The notes beneath the pieces were generated by a model, which searched no databases, was not told where the DNA came from, and was given only the letters and a program-made list of their open reading frames with translations. This document shows, one piece after another, positions 7,335 to 13,935 of a stretch of 23,684 nt of DNA (position 1 is the first letter of the stretch; every line of letters starts with the position of its first letter). Position numbers and translations under genes: made by a program. Location: the NCBI GenBank assembly GCA_051011135.1, contig JBPCUO010000071.1, forward strand, positions 1 through 23,684, given 5' to 3'. The stretch comes from JACOND01 sp051011135. Lineage in GTDB: Bacteria > Bdellovibrionota > Bdellovibrionia > Bdellovibrionales > UBA1609.

Positions 7335-8012
7335 AACTTTAATCAATTCAACTTCAAAAATTAGCGTTGCATTAGGAGGAATGGAAGCTCCCGCTCCTTG
7401 GGCTCCGTAACCTAGTTCAGAAGGAATAAAAAATTGATATTTAGATCCTTCCTTCATAAGTTGAAGACCTTCTGTCCAACCTTTAATGACTTGGTTTAAA
7501 GGAAAGGAGATTGTTTTATTTCTTTTGTAAGAACTATCAAACTCTGTTCCATCAATAAGAGTTCCACGATAATGAACTTCTACTGTGTTAGTTGCGGCAG
7601 GTTGTTTTCCAGTACCTTCTGCTAAAGCCTTGTATTGAAGTCCTGAGTTTGTGACCTGAACTCCCTCTTGTTTTTTATTATTTTCTAAAAATTTCTGACC
7701 TTCTGACATTTGTTTTTCTCCTTCTTGTTTTCTGTTATTTAATTCTTGTTTTTGTAGATTCATTAAATCCTGTTGGCTTAAGGCGGATGATTTTCCATTT
7801 AAAGCATCTTTTAAACCACGAATAAAAGCCGCCTCTTTAATATCTTTTTGAATTTTTTTAATATTCGTTCCTAAAAGGTAGCCCATGCTATAAGATTTTT
7901 TATCTTCAGTCGTTTTAAAATTTTTAGGAAAAAATTCTTGAAATTTGGAGCAAGAAATCATGAAGAAACATAATGTTATTGCTGTTATAAAAAAAGAGGC
8001 TTTTCGAATCAT
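7329..8012 (-). CDS. FKBP-type peptidyl-prolyl isomerase lipoprotein (FkpA/Mip-like)
   Basis: This 227-residue protein has a type II signal peptide with lipobox M-I-S-C (cysteine 21), so it is a lipid-anchored envelope protein. Residues about 35-115 form the helical dimerisation region typical of Mip and FkpA (SYSMGYLLGTNI, then charged helices rich in Q, E and K). Residues about 125-227 are the FKBP domain, with VEVHYRGTLIDGTEFDSS, FPLNQVIKGWTEGLQLM, YGAQGAG and IPPNATLIFEVEL all present. It catalyses proline isomerisation and acts as a periplasmic chaperone. The gene is divergent from the TVP38-like gene. Its ATG has no good ribosome binding site, while a promoter ends 9 nt before it, suggesting a nearly leaderless transcript. 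Subtype between FkpA, Mip and FklB is not certain. Confidence 0.93.
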   Translation of the reverse strand: MIRKASFFITAITLCFFMISCSKFQEFFPKNFKTTEDKKSYSMGYLLGTNIKKIQKDIKEAAFIRGLKDALNGKSSALSQQDLMNLQKQELNNRKQEGEKQMSEGQKFLENNKKQEGVQVTNSGLQYKALAEGTGKQPAATNTVEVHYRGTLIDGTEFDSSYKRNKTISFPLNQVIKGWTEGLQLMKEGSKYQFFIPSELGYGAQGAGASIPPNATLIFEVELIKVL

Positions 8013-8021
8013 AGTTTCATC

Positions 8022-8050
8022 AATCTAGTCTGCTTTTTTAAAGAGTGCAA
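8022..8050 (-). promoter_or_regulatory. FKBP gene promoter (predicts a near-leaderless mRNA)
   Basis: On the minus strand TTGCAC (8050-8045) and TAGATT (8027-8022) are exactly 17 bp apart. The -10 lies 9 nt before the ATG at 8012, leaving a leader of about 2-3 nt. Confidence 0.5.
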
Positions 8051-8067
8051 GAGTTTTTGTATTGTCC

Positions 8068-8097
8068 TTGAGAAATCTTTCTTTTTTGCTATATAAT
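8068..8097 (+). promoter_or_regulatory. TVP38-like gene promoter (predicts a leaderless mRNA)
   Basis: TTGAGA (8068-8073) and a perfect TATAAT (8092-8097) are 18 bp apart. Only 7 nt separate the -10 from the ATG at 8105, so transcription should start at the A of the start codon or one base before. No Shine-Dalgarno site is possible in so short a leader. Confidence 0.65.
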
Positions 8098-8104
8098 ACA
8101 AATC

Positions 8105-8836
8105 ATGAAAATGTATTCCAAAAAATGGATCTTATCTTTTGTTTTAATCGCCCTTGTGAGTGGCTTGTTTTATTTTATCTTTTTAAGATATTTAAACTTG
8201 GATACTTTTAACCATTATAGAAAAGAGTTTTTACAAATTTCTAAAGATCATCACATTTTAACCATGATCTCTTTATTTTGCGCGTATGTCTTGATGTCGA
8301 CGGTTTCTTTACCGGGGACTCTTTTGTTAAGTTTGCTTTCTGGTTTTTTATATGGCTTTGTTCAAGGAGTGTTTTTGCATGCTTGCGCTATCACTTTAGG
8401 TTCTACGATTTCTTTTTTGATTTGTCGCTCTTGGCTGCGGGATTTTTTTAGAAAAAAATATGCTTATCGTTTAAAAGACATCTTATCGGATTTAAACCAA
8501 TATGGGGTGTATTATTTATTTGCTATGAGAATGACTCTGATTGTTCCTTTATTTCTTCCTAATACAGTTATGGGACTGACTTCTATGAAGATGAAACATT
8601 TTGTTATTATTAGTTTTTTAGGTTTTCTTCCAGAAATCATGATTTATGCGAATGCTGGCAAGCATGTTTTAAGAGCCGAAGAGATTCAACATTTGTTTTC
8701 TTTAGAGATTCTTGTGTCTTTTTTATTGATAGGGCTTTTTCCTCTTATAACTAAAAAGCTGGTTCATGTACTGAATCAAAAAAAAAGTAAAGAGTCTAAT
8801 GAGACTGAGATTCAAAACTCAGGTCAACCCGTATGA
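8105..8836 (+). CDS. TVP38/TMEM64 (VTT/DedA-type) membrane protein
   Basis: This 243-residue protein has a TM segment near the N-terminus (9-28) and the VTT-domain pattern: a re-entrant stretch (LPGTLLLSLLSGFLYGFVQGV), a Gly-rich helix with the family's stop at a basic pair (TLGSTISFLICRSW), then RMTLIVPLFLPNTVMGLT, the equivalent of the family's R-x-x-P-x-x-P-F-x-x-x-N motif, and two more TM helices. Relatives act in the inner membrane in lipid scrambling or proton-coupled transport. The substrate here is unknown. The C-terminal tail is short, charged and cytoplasmic. It is the first gene of an operon with the MTA/SAH deaminase (4-nt ATGA overlap) and probably radA. No functional link between it and the deaminase is evident. 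Confidence 0.87.
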   Translation: MKMYSKKWILSFVLIALVSGLFYFIFLRYLNLDTFNHYRKEFLQISKDHHILTMISLFCAYVLMSTVSLPGTLLLSLLSGFLYGFVQGVFLHACAITLGSTISFLICRSWLRDFFRKKYAYRLKDILSDLNQYGVYYLFAMRMTLIVPLFLPNTVMGLTSMKMKHFVIISFLGFLPEIMIYANAGKHVLRAEEIQHLFSLEILVSFLLIGLFPLITKKLVHVLNQKKSKESNETEIQNSGQPV

Positions 8837-10140
8837 AGCACTTTGAGTTGCTTTTATGTCCTGAAAAAATTCTTCTCTATAAAGAGGGTAAGTTCATTGT
8901 TGAAACTGAAAAAGTTGTAGGGGTTAAAGAAGGGCGTATTGATTATATAGGTCCCTTTTCTCAGGATTTGAAAGCTCAAAAAATAATAAAGTTAGAGCGG
9001 CATCTTTTATCTCCGGGATTGGTGAACACTCACACTCATCTTCCTATGTCTTTGTTTCGTGGTTTAGCAGATGATCTTCCTTTAAAAAGTTGGTTAGAAG
9101 ATTATATTTTTCCGCTTGAGGCCAATGTGGTGGATCAGAATTTTATTTCAGTGGGAACCAGATTGTCAGCCATAGAGCTGATCAAATCCGGAGTGACCAG
9201 TTTTTTTGATATGTATTTTTATAATGAAGTGATGGCTCAAGCTTTAGATGAAGCAGGCTTGAGAGCTTTTGTTGGCGTAGGAGTTCCTAGTGTTGAAAAA
9301 GACTCAATGGAGTGGAAAAAGAAAACCAAAGATTTAAAACAAAAATACGAGGGTCATTCTAGAATAAATATCGCCATTGCCCCTCATGCTCCTTATACTT
9401 TGACATCTAAGTGTCTTAAAGAAATAGGGGATTTTTCTAAAAAAGAATCTCTTCCCTTAACCATACATGTTTCAGAAAGTGAATGGGAACAACAAGAGAT
9501 TCAAAAAAAATATGGTAGAACTCCTGTGCAGTATTTGCATGATTTAAATGTGACAGGAGAGCAAGCGCTTTTTGTTCATTGTGTTTATGTTAATGAGGAG
9601 GATTTAAAAATAATGTCAAAAACGGGGACTTCTTTTTCTTACAATCCAGAAAGTAATATGAAATTATCAAACGGAATCGCTCCTGTGGGAGAAGCTTTAA
9701 AACAAGGAGTTGTTGTTGGTTTAGGAACAGATGGCTCTGCATCCAATAATAATTTAAATCTTTTTCAAGAGATGGACACAGGTATCAAGCTTCAATCTTT
9801 AAAATACAAGGACCAATCCCTAGATGCTCAACAGATGTTTCAAATGGCAACTTTAGGGGGAGCAAAGGCACTGGGTTTAGAAAAAGACATAGGAACGATT
9901 GAAGAGGGAAAACGAGCTGATCTTATCGCTATTGAACTGGAACACGCTCATCTTTACCCTCCTCATAATTTAGTGTCTCATCTTGTGTACAGCGCTCAAG
10001 GAAGTGAAGTGAGTTTTGTTATGTGTGAAGGGCGAATTCTTATGGAAAATCATCAGCTGCAAACTTTAAATGCAGGGGGGATTTACGAGGAAGCTTCTTT
10101 GATTGAAAAAAAGATAAAAAGTTTTTTAAACTCGCGTTGA
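8833..10140 (+). CDS. mtaD: 5-methylthioadenosine/S-adenosylhomocysteine deaminase
   Basis: This 435-residue amidohydrolase deaminates MTA and S-adenosylhomocysteine (and often adenosine) to the inosine analogues. The metal ligands are H67 and H69 (NTHTHLPMSLFRG), H212 (IHVSE, with the catalytic-type E215) and D300 (GTDGSASNNN). H185 in APHAPYT matches the substrate-site histidine of the family. The small C-terminal beta domain (GTIEEGKRADLIAI) is present. The motif set GTDGSASNNNLNLF separates it from chlorohydrolases and guanine deaminases. The ATG overlaps the stop of the TVP38-like gene (ATGA), so translation is coupled. With MtnA and the phosphorylase-like protein it could give the deaminating MTA route described in Pseudomonas aeruginosa. 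Family is firm; exact substrate preference is not. Confidence 0.92.
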   Translation: MKHFELLLCPEKILLYKEGKFIVETEKVVGVKEGRIDYIGPFSQDLKAQKIIKLERHLLSPGLVNTHTHLPMSLFRGLADDLPLKSWLEDYIFPLEANVVDQNFISVGTRLSAIELIKSGVTSFFDMYFYNEVMAQALDEAGLRAFVGVGVPSVEKDSMEWKKKTKDLKQKYEGHSRINIAIAPHAPYTLTSKCLKEIGDFSKKESLPLTIHVSESEWEQQEIQKKYGRTPVQYLHDLNVTGEQALFVHCVYVNEEDLKIMSKTGTSFSYNPESNMKLSNGIAPVGEALKQGVVVGLGTDGSASNNNLNLFQEMDTGIKLQSLKYKDQSLDAQQMFQMATLGGAKALGLEKDIGTIEEGKRADLIAIELEHAHLYPPHNLVSHLVYSAQGSEVSFVMCEGRILMENHQLQTLNAGGIYEEASLIEKKIKSFLNSR

Positions 10141-10165
10141 TTTTATCAAGGATTAAAGAGGTTCA

Positions 10166-11536
10166 ATGTCTAAAGTAAAAAAAATTTATGTCTGTCAAAG
10201 TTGCGGTTGGCAAGGAGTCAAATGGCAAGGCCGTTGCACTCAATGCGAATCTTGGAATACCATAGTGGAAGAACAAGTCAGAGATTCAAAAACAGAAGAG
10301 GCTAAAAGATTTTCTATTGGTCAAGAGGGCGCTAAGCCGATTTCTTTTGCAGAGATGGAAGTTCAGGCTGTGAATCGAAAAAGTTCTGGTCTCAAAGAAT
10401 TTGATCAAGTGATTGGAGGAGGATTTGTTCGGGGCTCTTTTCTTCTTTTAGGAGGAGATCCAGGGATAGGAAAAAGCACACTCCTTCTTCAAGTGTGTGG
10501 GAATCTTGCAGAAAATCGTCAAAAAGTACTTTATGTTTCGGCAGAAGAAAGCGCTTCTCAAACTGCTTTAAGAGCTCAAAGATTAAAAATCAGCTCTTCG
10601 GATCTCCTTTTTTATGGAGAATCTTCTTTGGAAGATATTTTAGAAAAAGCCCGTCAAATCAAGCCAGCTGTTTTAGTTATTGATTCTATACAAACCGTTT
10701 ATGGAAATCATCACCCTTCCGCACCCGGAACGGTCTCCCAAGTAAGAGAGTGTGCAGGAGTGCTGATGAGTTTTGCTAAGACTCATCAAATCACTATCAT
10801 TATTGTTGGACATGTGACAAAGGATGGAAGCTTAGCAGGGCCAAGAGTTTTAGAGCATTTAGTGGATACGGTTTTATCTTTTGAAGGAGATTCGAATTAT
10901 CAATTTCGAATTTTACGCTCTCATAAAAATCGATTTGGTTCTACAAGAGATATTGCTGTTTTTGAAATGAGTGATCAGGGTTTAAAGGAAGTCAGCAATC
11001 CTTCTCAATTTTTTCTAGGAGAGCAATTAGAAAATCGCATAGGCTCTGCTATTTTTACAGCAATGGAAGGGAGTCGTTCTTTCCTTTGTGAAGTTCAATC
11101 TTTAGCTGTGGATTCTTATCTGCCCATGCCTCGCCGAACCGCTTTAGGTCTCGATATTAATCGTATTCATATGGTGGTTGCTGTTTTAGATAAATATCTA
11201 GGAACTCATTTAGGAAAAAAAGATCTTTTTGTTAATCTGGTAGGAGGTTTGAAAATTACAGAATCCGCTTCTGATCTGGCAGTTGCTGTTTCTATTCTGT
11301 CTTCCCTTTATAAAAAACCAATCGATAAACAAACTTCTTTTTTTGGAGAGCTAGGTCTGACAGGAGAGATTAGAGCTTGTTCTTTTGCGAGAGAGCGGAT
11401 TTTAGAAGCTGAAAAACTAGGGTTTAAAAATATTTATTTATCTAAAGCTTTAGAACAAGCTTTAAAAGATATAAAATTTAAAATTAAATTAAATTTTGTA
11501 GATCATTTACATCAGATAAAATTGTTTAAAAATTAA
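10166..11536 (+). CDS. radA: DNA repair protein RadA
   Basis: RadA (Sms) is a RecA-like DnaB-type helicase that drives branch migration in recombination repair. The 456-residue protein has the C4 zinc finger (C10, C13, C24, C27), Walker A GDPGIGKST (97-105), Walker B (LVIDSIQ, 170-176), the RadA-specific KNRFG motif (254-258) and the Lon-like C-terminal domain (GLTGEIRAC, then ILEAEKLGFKN). Length is standard. AAAGAGG stands about 7 nt before the ATG, so unlike several neighbours it has a proper ribosome binding site, as expected for an internal operon gene. It lies 25 nt after the deaminase. Its stop codon and that of the convergent transglycosylase-like gene share the palindrome TTAA. Confidence 0.97.
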   Translation: MSKVKKIYVCQSCGWQGVKWQGRCTQCESWNTIVEEQVRDSKTEEAKRFSIGQEGAKPISFAEMEVQAVNRKSSGLKEFDQVIGGGFVRGSFLLLGGDPGIGKSTLLLQVCGNLAENRQKVLYVSAEESASQTALRAQRLKISSSDLLFYGESSLEDILEKARQIKPAVLVIDSIQTVYGNHHPSAPGTVSQVRECAGVLMSFAKTHQITIIIVGHVTKDGSLAGPRVLEHLVDTVLSFEGDSNYQFRILRSHKNRFGSTRDIAVFEMSDQGLKEVSNPSQFFLGEQLENRIGSAIFTAMEGSRSFLCEVQSLAVDSYLPMPRRTALGLDINRIHMVVAVLDKYLGTHLGKKDLFVNLVGGLKITESASDLAVAVSILSSLYKKPIDKQTSFFGELGLTGEIRACSFARERILEAEKLGFKNIYLSKALEQALKDIKFKIKLNFVDHLHQIKLFKN

Positions 11537-12732
11537 ATTAAACCTTTGGCCTTAAAGCGACCTGCGGGTCTTTTAAGTTTTCTAACAGGAATATCTCCAC
11601 AAGCAGGATTGTTTCTTGTGACACTTTCAAAGTCATTAAGAATATTTTTAAAAAACGAAGCGGTTTGTCCGGCATGTCTCACTCTATAATTTTTTTTAAT
11701 ATATTTAGAAAAAGTATGAACAAAATCAGAAGTAGGGATTCCATAAGGATTTGAAAAAACAGCATTTTGATAAGATTTTCGATCGGGGTGATGAGAAGAC
11801 CAAACTCTTCCTTTAATCGTATTAGAGTATTGTGTAAATAAATTTCTTATACTTTGTGGCCCACCATTATAACCATGTAAAGCAATAATTTGAGCAATAG
11901 TTTTTGGATCTTTAAACAAGGAGACAGGCTCCTTTTTTTCAACCTGACTTTCTTTTAAATTATTTTTAGCAAGATATTTCTGATACTCTCTTTCGTTTTG
12001 AAAAATAAAAGATTGAGATTTGTTTTTAAATTTTACAGATAAAGCATCTCCTGCTTCAGAGACTGTTTTTTCAGCTTGTCTGACTGCTTCTTTATAATAA
12101 AGTCCTGAGTAAAACAAACAGCTGTAAGGATTGTTATGAGATGTGCAGATTGCTGATCTTGTTTTTCTTCTTCCGCTATTCGTTAAGGGTTCAAAGTTTT
12201 TATTTAAAGGCTGGCATTTTTTATAATCTTTAACTTGCGCAGGTATCAGTTTTTGATTGATATCAGCAATAGCAACTCCTGTGAGTTGACCATAACAAGA
12301 AGCACCTGTTTGGCTCGTTGCTGTGATTTGAAAACGAGACTCTCTATTTAATAAAGCAAAAAAGAAGGAAGGGTTTTCAATATTAAGACATTGACTCACT
12401 TCATGAAAGGCGCGAGCGGTTGTATCAATATAGCTCTTATCATTAATACAAATAGGACCTCTTTTTGTCACTAAAGAATTATCTTCGCAAAAAGTATTTT
12501 TATCATTGTAGCTATTTCGATGAGAGATAGATCTTTGAAAACAATTTCGTGTTGGAACAAAAGGTGTTGTAAGATTTTCCCATTGGCTGTTATTGTTGTG
12601 ACCCATGCAGTCCCAACAAAAATCCGCTTCTAAGCTGAGACTTTTTAAAGGAATTTTTTTACAACTCTTAGCCCATGAAAAATGTGAAGAGCAAGTTAAA
12701 AGTAGTAAAAAAAACCAAGATAAACCATGCAT
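11533..12732 (-). CDS. Secreted cysteine-rich lytic transglycosylase-like protein
   Basis: This 399-residue protein has a signal peptide (hydrophobic 6-19, probable cleavage after S-W-A-21). Its central domain resembles SLT-type lytic transglycosylases, which cut peptidoglycan glycan strands. Candidate catalytic Glu131 lies in LLNRESRF, followed by SQTGASCYGQLTG (140-152), comparable to the family's S-x-x-G-A-x-G-L-M-Q, and GYNGG (287-291) matches the AYNAG motif. Twelve cysteines in the mature protein, including a CWDC pair at 39-42, suggest several disulphides in the periplasm or outside the cell. The N-terminal 100 residues and the basic C-terminus are not recognised. The ATG has no Shine-Dalgarno site. 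TAAAAT (12744-12739) lies 6 nt upstream, but its -35 is weak. The gene follows the amidase/pilin unit on the same strand after an 88-nt gap. Confidence 0.75.
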   Translation of the reverse strand: MHGLSWFFLLLLTCSSHFSWAKSCKKIPLKSLSLEADFCWDCMGHNNNSQWENLTTPFVPTRNCFQRSISHRNSYNDKNTFCEDNSLVTKRGPICINDKSYIDTTARAFHEVSQCLNIENPSFFFALLNRESRFQITATSQTGASCYGQLTGVAIADINQKLIPAQVKDYKKCQPLNKNFEPLTNSGRRKTRSAICTSHNNPYSCLFYSGLYYKEAVRQAEKTVSEAGDALSVKFKNKSQSFIFQNEREYQKYLAKNNLKESQVEKKEPVSLFKDPKTIAQIIALHGYNGGPQSIRNLFTQYSNTIKGRVWSSHHPDRKSYQNAVFSNPYGIPTSDFVHTFSKYIKKNYRVRHAGQTASFFKNILNDFESVTRNNPACGDIPVRKLKRPAGRFKAKGLI

Positions 12733-12786
12733 GATTTGATTTTATTCTATTAAGAAAGAGGAATAAAGGTTGATATCTTCTCTTTG

Positions 12787-12824
12787 GTCTTTTTAAGACT
12801 TAAATTTTTTAAGACAAGACTTAA
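12787..12824. repeat. Clustered AAGAC/GTCTT repeats
   Basis: The motif AAGAC occurs at 12795, 12811 and 12816 and its complement GTCTT at 12787, within 35 bp. A 9-bp direct repeat AAGACTTAA (12795-12803 and 12816-12824) and a 13-bp palindrome TTTAAG-A-CTTAAA (12792-12804) result. The cluster lies just downstream of the amidase/pilin stop. It could be a weak terminator for that unit or a binding site for the next gene. Confidence 0.35.
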
Positions 12825-13012
12825 GTGCTAGTATCTTCAGAGATGGCTTGAGTGATTTGAGACCAAAAATTAAAAAAGGGACTATCTTGGCCAATATCTG
12901 TAAGTTTAATTAAAGCAAGAGCCATGATAACAGAGATCACTAATAATAAAATATATTCTATAATCATTTGTCCTCGTTGATTTTGGATTCTCTTCCTAAG
13001 AGATGAAAACAT
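12821..13012 (-). CDS. Flp/TadE-like small pilin, nested in frame at the end of the amidase gene
   Basis: From an internal ATG at 13012, preceded by AAAGGA at good spacing, a 63-residue protein can be read. A basic leader (MFSSLRKRIQNQRGQ) is followed by the class III/Flp-type motif with G-Q, then M-I-I-E-Y and a long hydrophobic helix (ILLLVISVIMALALIKL), and ends in a short polar tail. This is a complete small pilin or TadE-like N-terminus, processed and assembled in the envelope. It shares its reading frame and stop codon with the amidase upstream. It may therefore be a separate gene entered by internal initiation, or the C-terminal part of a fusion, or both. The leader and ribosome binding site favour a real internal start. 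Confidence 0.55.
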   Translation of the reverse strand: MFSSLRKRIQNQRGQMIIEYILLLVISVIMALALIKLTDIGQDSPFFNFWSQITQAISEDTST

Positions 13013-13681
13013 GACAATTCCTTTGATCATTAAAACTTTACAAAAAAAAGGCAGGAAATTTTTTTCTAAAATTAAACTGATTTTTTTAAAAAGAGTATTG
13101 CTGAGATCGGGGGGGATGGAGGACAAAGCAAGATGTTGTTTTTTTGTTAAAACAGGCACTAAATAAGTGGGTTTTTCACAATGGTAGACTTTTTTAAAAA
13201 TTAAATTCCAATTCCATAAATAACCGGGATCACTTTTATTTCGAAATCCAGCAATATGTTCATGTCCTAAAATTCTTTCTGGATTTTGAAGAGAAGGGTA
13301 CATGGATTTTAAATGAAAAAGAGTTTGAAAAACAGTTTCATACTGTTGATCCGTATAGGGAAAAACATTTCCATTAAAATTAACCAGCTCTATTCCCAAA
13401 GAGAAACGATTAAAAGAGCTCCATGTTTTATGAGAGGAATCCGTCCAAGTGCTTTTTCCAGCATGAAAAGCCTGATAACAAGTTCCTTTCCAACAAGGAA
13501 CTAATTCATAAAGCACCCCTTGAGGATCAATTAATAAATGACAAGATACCTTGGATTGAGGATTGGAAAAAATTTCCAAACTGCTTTCAAGATCTTGAGC
13601 CGTATAATGCAGAATTAAAAATTCTACCTCTATAGGAAGAGGTTTAAAATGAGGAGAAGGATGGGAAAGGGGTTGAATCAT
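12821..13681 (-). CDS. AmpD-type N-acetylmuramoyl-L-alanine amidase running into a pilin-like C-terminus
   Basis: Residues 1-165 form an Amidase_2 domain that cleaves the bond between muramic acid and the peptide stem. The zinc ligands H25 (LILHYT), H140 (GHEHI) and D151 (KSDPG), the catalytic-type E98 (GIELVN) and K149 are all present, as is AFHAG. AmpD itself is about 185 residues. Here the frame goes on through an unrecognised linker (170-223) and then a complete Flp/TadE-like pilin sequence (224-286). I chose the ATG at 13681 because homology starts at once (HPSPHFKP). An in-frame TTG at 13750 would add a hydrophobic but acidic segment of about 20 residues that could be a membrane anchor. 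No clear ribosome binding site supports either start. The gene is divergent from the giant metzincin. Cytoplasmic recycling or envelope lysis cannot be decided. Confidence 0.8.
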   Translation of the reverse strand: MIQPLSHPSPHFKPLPIEVEFLILHYTAQDLESSLEIFSNPQSKVSCHLLIDPQGVLYELVPCWKGTCYQAFHAGKSTWTDSSHKTWSSFNRFSLGIELVNFNGNVFPYTDQQYETVFQTLFHLKSMYPSLQNPERILGHEHIAGFRNKSDPGYLWNWNLIFKKVYHCEKPTYLVPVLTKKQHLALSSIPPDLSNTLFKKISLILEKNFLPFFCKVLMIKGIVMFSSLRKRIQNQRGQMIIEYILLLVISVIMALALIKLTDIGQDSPFFNFWSQITQAISEDTST

Positions 13682-13740
13682 AAAGCCTAAAATTAGAATA
13701 ACAAAAATCTCAAAAAGCTCTACAAAAAAAGCATAGCTTC

Positions 13741-13795
13741 TAGAATCCAAATCTTTGATCTTCTAAAAAAAGCTTAGAATCCTTGATATCTTCTA
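13741..13795. repeat. Imperfect tandem repeat upstream of the amidase
   Basis: TAGAATCC occurs at 13741-13748 and 13775-13782, a period of 34 bp. Each copy is followed by a related segment, TTGATC-TTCTA (13755-13765) and TTGATATC-TTCTA (13783-13795). They lie in the divergent region between the amidase and metzincin genes and overlap the alternative TTG start. Paired sites for a regulator are possible; chance is not excluded in such AT-rich DNA. Confidence 0.35.
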
Positions 13796-13897
13796 TAAAT
13801 TTTGATTATTGATTAAGGCTGAAACCGCGCTTAAAAATGCATATATAATGATCAAATAAACTGAGCTTTTGAAAAAAATAGATTTTTTAACAAATTC

Positions 13898-13926
13898 TTT
13901 ACTTTATTTCACCGGAAAAGTATAAA
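13898..13926 (+). promoter_or_regulatory. Metzincin gene promoter (predicts a near-leaderless mRNA)
   Basis: TTTACT (13898-13903) and TATAAA (13921-13926) are exactly 17 bp apart. The -10 ends 9 nt before the ATG at 13936, leaving a leader of about 2-3 nt. An AAAGG just upstream of the ATG is too close to be a normal ribosome binding site. Confidence 0.5.
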
Positions 13927-13935
13927 GCAAAGGCC

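Noticed and set aside
13313..13635. Two small plus-strand open frames opposite the amidase
   Set aside because: They lie antisense to conserved amidase motifs and have no recognisable domain or start signal.
13682..13750. TTG start extending the amidase by 23 residues
   Set aside because: The extra segment is hydrophobic but acidic, unlike a signal peptide, and has no ribosome binding site; kept only as an alternative.
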